From: an uncultured Oscillospiraceae bacterium
GTDB lineage: Bacteria > Bacillota > Clostridia > Oscillospirales > Oscillospiraceae
DNA: 64,000 nucleotides
Assembly: GCA_947625045.1 (NCBI GenBank)
Contig: CANQMW010000004.1
Coordinates: 62,001-126,000, forward strand
Reading direction: 5' to 3'
Positions 59,147 to 64,000 of the stretch are shown piece after piece. Numbering within the stretch: the stretch's first letter is position 1; every line of letters starts with the position of its first letter. The notes below the pieces were generated by a model. It was not told the origin of the DNA and made no database searches. It saw only the letters and a program-made list of their open reading frames with translations. Both the position numbers and the translations under genes were made by a program.

Positions 59147-59404
59147 ATGGAAAGCAGAGAGATGGATTTTAAGTTGGACACCGACGACCTCAAGGGCATG
59201 ATCGCTTTGATGGATGAGCGTGGCTCGGACACCGATGATGCTCTGTACTCTGGTGTAAATCAGAATGGCGACACACTGCACATCTCAATTTTCCCAGACA
59301 AAATCAGCATCCGTGTGTTTCAAGAAAATGGATGGCTTCGCCGCAGTGTGTACTATCGCGATGGCAGCAGCGAGGAAATCTACGAGGGCCGCTGGGCACC
59401 CTAA
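59147..59404 (+). CDS. Small early protein, unknown
   Basis: A protein of 85 residues. MESREMDFKLDTDDLKGMIALMDE and SIRVFQENGWLRRSVYYRD are visible. A small CTGG/CCAG hairpin lies in its leader. I recognise no family. Confidence 0.7.
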   Translation: MESREMDFKLDTDDLKGMIALMDERGSDTDDALYSGVNQNGDTLHISIFPDKISIRVFQENGWLRRSVYYRDGSSEEIYEGRWAP

Positions 59405-59413
59405 TCAAATTAT

Positions 59414-59431
59414 TCCGCCTGGCGCGGGAGT
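59414..59431 (+). other. Collapsed hammerhead remnant
   Basis: CCGCCTG joins directly to GCGCGGGAG, the two ends of a ribozyme with the core deleted. The usual downstream CACACGCTTTCAAATCAA follows. Confidence 0.5.
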
Positions 59432-59489
59432 CTGCACACGCTTTCAAATCAACCTTGCGCCCAAGGCTCTAAGGTAAAGGGGTGATTAT

Positions 59490-59678
59490 ATGGCAAAAAG
59501 ATGGCTCGTCATTTACCGGAGTCGTTACTATCCTTTTGAGGGTGACCACCGAAGATATGTGTGGGCCGAATCAAAAAAGCAAGTTCGTGAACACTGGCCC
59601 GACCTGATTTGCACTGACGAATATAAGATTGTCAGAATTGAAGAGTCAACCAATGTGGGAATGCCCATAGCGCCTTGA
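59490..59678 (+). CDS. Small basic early protein
   Basis: A protein of 62 residues, MAKRWLVIYRSRYYPFEGDH and RRYVWAESKKQVREHWPD. AAAGGGG precedes it. I recognise no family. Confidence 0.65.
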   Translation: MAKRWLVIYRSRYYPFEGDHRRYVWAESKKQVREHWPDLICTDEYKIVRIEESTNVGMPIAP

Positions 59679-59722
59679 CATTGCATAACGCCGCAGTAAA
59701 ATTACAAAGGAGGGTCTTTCAA

Positions 59723-60067
59723 ATGAAAATCTATACTGTAGTTGAACATGGATCTGCCCATGTGTTTCTTTCAAAGGAAAAAGCGACGGACTTTGCCGCA
59801 GGAAAGCAACTCGACCTGTCTGGCGAACCCAGCTCCCAAATCCAGGAACACGAACTCCTGGTGAATGTCGCTGTCTGCGTGGAGAACGGCTTCATAGAAC
59901 GGGCCATTGCTACAAGCGATATAATGTTTGATGTGTACGACTGTGATGGACAGGACATCATTCCCGATGATAACACGACCGGGGAAAGCGCCAAGACTGT
60001 CGGCGAAAGAGCGCGGGAAGAGTTTGATGAGCTTGCCAAATCGCCCGGTTACATTACCATCTACTGA
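59723..60067 (+). CDS. Small early protein, unknown
   Basis: A protein of 114 residues from the ATG at 59723 (AAAGGAGGG in front). MKIYTVVEHGSAHVFLSKEKA and FIERAIATSDIMFDVYDCDG are visible; the C-terminus is acidic. No family recognised. Confidence 0.7.
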   Translation: MKIYTVVEHGSAHVFLSKEKATDFAAGKQLDLSGEPSSQIQEHELLVNVAVCVENGFIERAIATSDIMFDVYDCDGQDIIPDDNTTGESAKTVGERAREEFDELAKSPGYITIY

Positions 60068-60089
60068 ATGCAGCGAAGGAGGACAGCCA

Positions 60090-60335
60090 ATGCCAGACAC
60101 CACTTTCATTATCCGTTTTGAGCTTCGGGATCAAGATAACGGCACACAGTCAGAGGAACAGGAGCACACAGTGCTGTCGGATGCCTGGGATGCCTTCCGG
60201 CTCTTTGCCGAGCCAGCCAGTGCCGAAATGTACTCACGGATCGTGCTCGTCGAGCGCAACTGGACTGCTGACATTGAGCGGGACATTGCCGCGCTGGTAT
60301 TTCCGGCGCCGCGCAGCTCCGAAATCAATGTCTGA
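60090..60335 (+). CDS. Small early protein, unknown
   Basis: A protein of 81 residues from the ATG at 60090 (AAGGAGG). MPDTTFIIRFELRDQDNGTQ and DAWDAFRLFAEPASAEMYSR are visible. No family recognised. Confidence 0.7.
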   Translation: MPDTTFIIRFELRDQDNGTQSEEQEHTVLSDAWDAFRLFAEPASAEMYSRIVLVERNWTADIERDIAALVFPAPRSSEINV

Positions 60336-60364
60336 ATCTTTTCAGTAGAAAACACTTGACTTTT

Positions 60365-60403
60365 CCGGGCAGCAGAGTGATTACTGTCACGCCGGCTGCC
60401 CGG
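60365..60403 (+). terminator. 9-bp hairpin before the cyclotransferase gene
   Basis: CCGGGCAGC (60365-60373) pairs with GCTGCCCGG (60395-60403) and is followed by AATCATTTTT, then the ribosome site. It may attenuate the downstream gene. Confidence 0.5.
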
Positions 60404-60429
60404 AATCATTTTTGGAGGAGGAACACGCG

Positions 60430-60864
60430 ATGAAATATATAGCTTATGGGTCCAACATGGTAGAGGAACAGATGGCCTATCGCTGTCCAGGCGGCAAGCT
60501 CATCGGCATGGGGACGCTTTCAAATCACCGCCTGGAGTTCTACCGCCATGCCACGGTGGAGCCCGATACTGCCTGCGCCGAGGGTGTTCCCGTTGCCGTA
60601 TGGGAGATCAACGACACCGATGAGCGACGGCTCGATGTGTACGAAGGATATCCACATTACTACGACAAGGAAGAGGCCACGGTACGCATGGCGGATGGCT
60701 CTGAAATCAAGGGCATGGTGTACATCATGTGCGACCGCTACAAACAAGAATCACCCGTGGATGAGTACTATGCAGACATCTGCAAAGCGTACAAAAAGCT
60801 GGGCCTCGGCTCAGAAATCAGCACTGTCCTTGAACCCGCGCTCATGCGCTGCCGCGCACGGTAA
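60430..60864 (+). CDS. Gamma-glutamylcyclotransferase-like (AIG2 fold) protein
   Basis: A protein of 144 residues. MKYIAYGSNMVEEQMAYRCPGG (YGSN signature), GVPVAVWEINDTDERRLDVYEGYPHYY and EIKGMVYIM match AIG2/GGCT enzymes. These release 5-oxoproline from gamma-glutamyl groups. It is the third enzyme of the amidoligase set in this operon. Confidence 0.92.
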   Translation: MKYIAYGSNMVEEQMAYRCPGGKLIGMGTLSNHRLEFYRHATVEPDTACAEGVPVAVWEINDTDERRLDVYEGYPHYYDKEEATVRMADGSEIKGMVYIMCDRYKQESPVDEYYADICKAYKKLGLGSEISTVLEPALMRCRAR

Positions 60865-60893
60865 GGCTTCGAGTCCCACGCCTACTGTATACT

Positions 60894-61076
60894 ATGACCA
60901 AGAACTATACAATTAAGGCTGGCCAAAAACCTACGCAGGCGCAGTTGGAGGAGGTCGAAGCCGCTGCGAAGCAAGAGGTAACTTTTGATGAAGACTCTCC
61001 CGAATTATCTCCGGCCATGATCAAAGCGTTTAAGTGCTCTGCGACACATCGAAATCGTGCAAGAAAAGAAGCATAG
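60894..61076 (+). CDS. Small antitoxin-like protein
   Basis: A protein of 60 residues. TIKAGQKPTQAQLEEVEAAAKQ, TFDEDSPELSPAMIKAF and a basic end resemble small clostridial proteins often placed with toxins. A TATACT box ends right at the ATG, which would make a leaderless mRNA. No toxin gene lies next to it. Confidence 0.62.
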   Translation: MTKNYTIKAGQKPTQAQLEEVEAAAKQEVTFDEDSPELSPAMIKAFKCSATHRNRARKEA

Positions 61077-61096
61077 TTTTTGCTAAACAAGTTTCA

Positions 61097-61126
61097 GCCG
61101 CTCCCAAATTGGGGGCGGCCTTTTTT
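61097..61126 (+). terminator. Terminator of the early + strand operon
   Basis: GCCGCTCCC-AAATT-GGGGGCGGC, then C and TTTTTT. It closes the hammerhead-containing operon. Confidence 0.92.
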
Positions 61127-61229
61127 CTTGCCCATGTCACGCCCACGTTTGGCCCGTGTCGGGTTTGGGGAAAAAGGTGGGGTTAGTACCCAAGGGAGGG
61201 CGCGGCGTCAAACGTGCGCGGCTGGGGGC

Positions 61230-61264
61230 AAAAGAAAAGCGCCAAGCAAATCGCTTGACGCTTT
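61230..61264 (-). terminator. Terminator of the right-hand minus-strand block
   Basis: A 12-bp stem (61236-61247 with 61253-61264, one G-T pair) followed on the minus strand by TTTTCTTTT. It ends the zinc-ribbon gene transcript. Confidence 0.85.
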
Positions 61265-61280
61265 CAAATAGTCAGTGGAC

Positions 61281-61799
61281 TTATTTATCCGCGATGCCCG
61301 CCTGCACGACGGGGTTTCCATCGGCGTTGGTCGTGAATCGAACCACCACGCTCCCGTCCACCGCTTTGTACTTGGCGGCAAAGGGCTGGGTCCACAACTC
61401 GGTCAGTCCGGGGCAACTCTCGAATGCCTCCAGCCGGTACTCCTCAGCCTGTGCGGGGTCATCCCGACATAGCCGGAAGATGTGGGTCAGGGCATCCAGC
61501 TGGGTCTTGGTCACCAGCTCCAGTACCTCGTCTGCCGATCTTGCGTTGAAATCGGAAGGCGGTACTTTGGGCTTGAACACATCCCAGCTGGTCAGCGGCG
61601 ACCGCTGGTTCATGTGTTCCAGCATAGCCTCGGCAGAACCGCAGGAATCGCAAATGTAGATTTCCGCAATTCGGCTCAGTGCGTTGGTGTGCAGCGGGTG
61701 CTTCATGTTGTCCGCGCCGCAGCGGGGGCAGACCATATGTTCGTCGGCATCCTGCCGGGCTTTCAAATCCAGAAGAATTCGTGTCGTGCGCTCGGTCAT
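61281..61799 (-). CDS. Zinc-ribbon phage protein
   Basis: A protein of 172 residues. CPRCGADNMKHPLHTNALSRIAEIYICDSCG is a zinc-ribbon pattern found in phage and mobile-element proteins. It overlaps the DUF4314 gene by 4 bases. Function unknown. Confidence 0.78.
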   Translation of the reverse strand: MTERTTRILLDLKARQDADEHMVCPRCGADNMKHPLHTNALSRIAEIYICDSCGSAEAMLEHMNQRSPLTSWDVFKPKVPPSDFNARSADEVLELVTKTQLDALTHIFRLCRDDPAQAEEYRLEAFESCPGLTELWTQPFAAKYKAVDGSVVVRFTTNADGNPVVQAGIADK

Positions 61800-62041
61800 C
61801 GCTTTCCCTCCTCGCTATCAATTCTGATGCAGACATCCTCGCCGTACACAACACCGAGGCCGGAGCCACAGTCCCAGGCAACGAAGATCGTGCCTGTATC
61901 ATCCACACATTTGACTGTACCCAGGGCACCGGGTTTCAGTTTCTGGTTGTAGGGATCGTTCATGCGAATCAGTTTCACACGGCAGCCCTTGGGGTATTGC
62001 TCCCGAAGGGCCGCCAGTCGCTCGGTAGGAATCATGTTCAT
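61796..62041 (-). CDS. DUF4314 protein
   Basis: A protein of 81 residues. RLAALREQYPKGCRVKLIRMNDPY and PGALGTVKCVDDTGTIFVAWDCGSGLG are the DUF4314 signature, common in clostridial mobile elements. It overlaps the neighbours by 4 bases each. Confidence 0.88.
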   Translation of the reverse strand: MNMIPTERLAALREQYPKGCRVKLIRMNDPYNQKLKPGALGTVKCVDDTGTIFVAWDCGSGLGVVYGEDVCIRIDSEEGKR

Positions 62042-63024
62042 GAATCGACCTCCACAGTCGGTTCAGCCTCGCTGGGTTCGTCTGAACCGGCATCAGCTCT
62101 CGGTGCCCGCCGCTCTCTACGGATGGCGGCATACTTATCTTTGTGTGCCTGTGCAGCCGCCTCGTTCTTGAATGCGGCATAGCCTTTCAAGTGTCCCAGC
62201 AGTGTGGCTCGGAACTCTTTGTGCTCCGGCCCACCGTATCCCATCCGCATCAGCCAGGAGTGCGCATAGAACTTTTCGTTCTCCGGCGTGGCTTTGGAAT
62301 CCAGGCTCACGCGGGTCGCACCCTTCGCCATCCGCATCATCCCCGCCAATAGCTCTCCAATGGCCTCCCAGCGTGTGGGATTCTGCTCATCATAGGGGAA
62401 CGCCATCGTAAAATGGTCGTCCGCGAAACTCAGGCCGTTGACCTCACCACGCTCCATGCCGACATTCAAATCTGCCTGTACATCGGCTATGGTCTCATGG
62501 TATGCTTTGGCGCAGAGAGCCTCAACGAAATCCTGCCGAAGATCCAGCGTTTCGTTGCCGGTCATGCGGCGGATGAGATACTGCTTGCTGCAGACCAGCC
62601 GAAGCAGGTTTTTCACTTCCGCCACTGTCCAGCCCTCCAGCGGGAGTGTGATAGCCACAGCGGTGACATTCTCTGTTGGCTCTGGAATTGCGGTCTCTTC
62701 ATTCTCCGGGGCGGCTTCGGCCTCGCCGTCTGCAGAGGCTTCTTCATCTTCGGCGGCAGCGGTCGCCTCGATGTTCTCGGCCTCGTCTCCCAGATCGTAC
62801 TCGCCGGGGTCCAGCCAGTCGTGCTCGATGAGCATGGGAATCAAGTTCTCGGTGGTAGCATCCAAGTCGTAGTTTATTGTCCCGTCCCGGTTGACTGTTA
62901 CCGCGCCGATTTGGTAGGCGCAGGAGGGCATCCCCATGTAGGTGGAGTCCAGCCCCGTCAGCTCGGAAATGGCCTTGACCATATCCTTGCGGTCATCCGG
63001 GTGGGTGTTCAGGTGGATAGTCAT
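62038..63024 (-). CDS. Virulence-related protein of mobile elements
   Basis: A protein of 328 residues. LTGLDSTYMGMPSCAYQIGAVTVNRDGTI, a central acidic linker, LEGWTVAEVKNLLRLVCSKQYLI and NGLSFADDHFTMAFPY fit the family annotated as virulence-related proteins in Clostridia phages and ICEs. Function unknown. Confidence 0.8.
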   Translation of the reverse strand: MTIHLNTHPDDRKDMVKAISELTGLDSTYMGMPSCAYQIGAVTVNRDGTINYDLDATTENLIPMLIEHDWLDPGEYDLGDEAENIEATAAAEDEEASADGEAEAAPENEETAIPEPTENVTAVAITLPLEGWTVAEVKNLLRLVCSKQYLIRRMTGNETLDLRQDFVEALCAKAYHETIADVQADLNVGMERGEVNGLSFADDHFTMAFPYDEQNPTRWEAIGELLAGMMRMAKGATRVSLDSKATPENEKFYAHSWLMRMGYGGPEHKEFRATLLGHLKGYAAFKNEAAAQAHKDKYAAIRRERRAPRADAGSDEPSEAEPTVEVDS

Positions 63025-63149
63025 TTGCGTTCCTCCTTGTTGGTACTCAAGGGGCCTTGTCCCTTGGCGTGTGACATTAACGCTCTGAAACTCATAAAAG
63101 TCAACGCCTACAGGGCGCTGTTCGCAAATTTATTTTCATCCAAACACAC

Positions 63150-64000
63150 TCACTCTTCCCAGGGCATCCAGGCCCGCCAGAAATGGCCCAGGTAGGACAC
63201 ACGATTGTAATCCACATCCTTCAGCCGCAGGTTTGTGATGATCCCACTGGGCGTCAGGTCGTACCGCTTCCGAATCAGCCGCTCAATATAGTTTTTGGGC
63301 ACTCGCTGAGTCCCAAAGCAATCGACGCTCACAGAGACCGGCTCCGCCACACCGATAGCGTAGGCGAGCTGCACCTCACACCGCTTCGCAAATCCCTGCT
63401 TGACTATGTCCCTGGCTACTTTCCGCGCCATGTAGGCAGCGGAGCGGTCCACCTTGGTGGGGTCCTTGCCCGACAGGGCGCCGCCGCCAAAGCGGCAGGC
63501 ACCGCCGTAGGTGTCACAGGCCAGCTTTCTGCCGGTCACGCCGGTGTCGGCAAACGAGCCTCCGAGGACAAAGCGGCCAGTGGGATTCACCAGGACTTTG
63601 AAATCCTCGTTCTGGCTATAGCGCCGAGCAGCCTTTTTCATGATCGGCTCCACGGTGTGCCGGACTTCATCCAGACTGGCATCCTCTTGATGCTGTGTGC
63701 TTATCAGGAAGGTGTCGATCCGGTTTCGCCGGTAGTCGTAGGTCACCTGGGATTTGGCATCCGGCAGAAGAATAGGGGAGCGGAGATCCGCCAGGGCCTC
63801 CAGCGCCTCTGTCGCCAGGACGAAGGGCAAGGGGAGAAGCTCCTGAGTCTCGCTCGTCGCGTATCCGAATATGATGCCCTGGTCACCGGCGCCCTGCTTA
63901 TCCACACCAAGTGCGATGTCAGGACTCTGTCGGGTGATGTGGTGATGCACAGTGAAGGAATACGAGTCCTTACCGTACCCAACCATCCACAAGATCATCT
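63150..64000 (-). CDS. metK: S-adenosylmethionine synthetase, N-terminal part outside the window
   Basis: At least 282 residues visible; the frame is open at the right edge, so the N-terminal domain is missing. QGAGDQGIIFGYATSE, RFVLGGSFADTGVTGRK and GGGALSGKDPTKVDRSAAYMAR are MetK signatures. The phage copy makes SAM for its two methyltransferases (46915-48648 and 52976-54223). Some residues differ from housekeeping MetK (for example GALSG for GAFSG). Confidence 0.92.
   Translation of the reverse strand, partial: MILWMVGYGKDSYSFTVHHHITRQSPDIALGVDKQGAGDQGIIFGYATSETQELLPLPFVLATEALEALADLRSPILLPDAKSQVTYDYRRNRIDTFLISTQHQEDASLDEVRHTVEPIMKKAARRYSQNEDFKVLVNPTGRFVLGGSFADTGVTGRKLACDTYGGACRFGGGALSGKDPTKVDRSAAYMARKVARDIVKQGFAKRCEVQLAYAIGVAEPVSVSVDCFGTQRVPKNYIERLIRKRYDLTPSGIITNLRLKDVDYNRVSYLGHFWRAWMPWEE

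Larger units (their letters stand above)
56022..61770. repeat. Dispersed 10-bp word CTTTCAAATC (ten exact copies)
   Basis: Exact copies start at 56022, 56106, 56452, 56929, 57172, 57419, 57709, 59441, 60517 and 61761, with close variants at 57091, 58135, 58752 and 59095. Some lie in genes in different frames, others in gaps. In gaps the fuller form is CACAGCTTTCAAATCAA, and it flanks the hammerheads on both sides. About 0.005 copies are expected by chance in this length. Confidence 0.9.

Overview
The window looks like part of the chromosome of a Firmicute of class Clostridia, probably an Oscillospiraceae-like gut anaerobe. The evidence is strong GGAGG-type ribosome binding sites, moderately high GC, a clostridial-type lipoprotein relic, several large serine recombinases and an HK97-like siphophage gene order. 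No rRNA, tRNA or CRISPR array was seen. Taxon assignment is inference.

Bases 1-12000 (+ strand): a probable conflict or signalling island. It opens with a 5'-truncated fusion protein (Ser/Thr kinase, Rossmann domain, RyR-like domain, C-terminal PD-(D/E)XK nuclease) that ends at a strong terminator. It continues with a tightly packed run of genes: ClpP-like protease, soluble VirD4/TraG-like ATPase, two small membrane proteins, a zinc-ribbon membrane protein, a HerA-like ATPase, an HExxH...NEG metallopeptidase and a small helical protein. I do not recognise this combination as a named system.

Bases 12000-17470: a junction with an inverted repeat, a 21-bp G-rich tandem repeat and a broken lipoprotein gene. 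It is followed by a minus-strand cassette (RepA-like ATPase, large serine recombinase, and four small genes or gene fragments related to the recombinase C-terminus). A divergent Cro/CI regulator lies beyond, with three regularly spaced operator-like repeats between the two.

Bases 17470-54220 (mostly minus strand): a prophage. It holds three overlapping serine recombinase genes (one without the catalytic serine), a lysis module (endolysin, holins), tail fibre, tail lysin, Dit, tape measure, tail chaperones, major tail protein, connectors, capsid, ClpP-type prohead protease, portal, terminases and two DNA methyltransferases. Accessory genes are inserted: an ADP-ribosyltransferase with an ADP-ribosylglycohydrolase, a PBECR4-type nuclease behind a candidate structured RNA, and two + strand moron genes.

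Bases 54220-64000: the phage early region. A + strand operon of mostly unknown small proteins includes an amidoligase, a class II glutamine amidotransferase and a gamma-glutamylcyclotransferase. Its intergenic gaps carry five near-identical type I hammerhead ribozymes (56034, 57103, 58065, 58684, 59024) plus two degenerate relics. Base-pair covariation, a conserved CUGACGA/GAAA/GUC core and flanking short repeats support this. Ribozyme cleavage would cut the polycistronic mRNA into separate units. A minus-strand block (zinc-ribbon protein, DUF4314, a virulence-related protein and a truncated S-adenosylmethionine synthetase that could feed the methyltransferases) runs off the right edge.

The most unusual items are the hammerhead-punctuated operon, the kinase/RyR/ClpP/VirD4/HerA island, the recombinase-tail paralogue family and the RNA plus PBECR4 unit.
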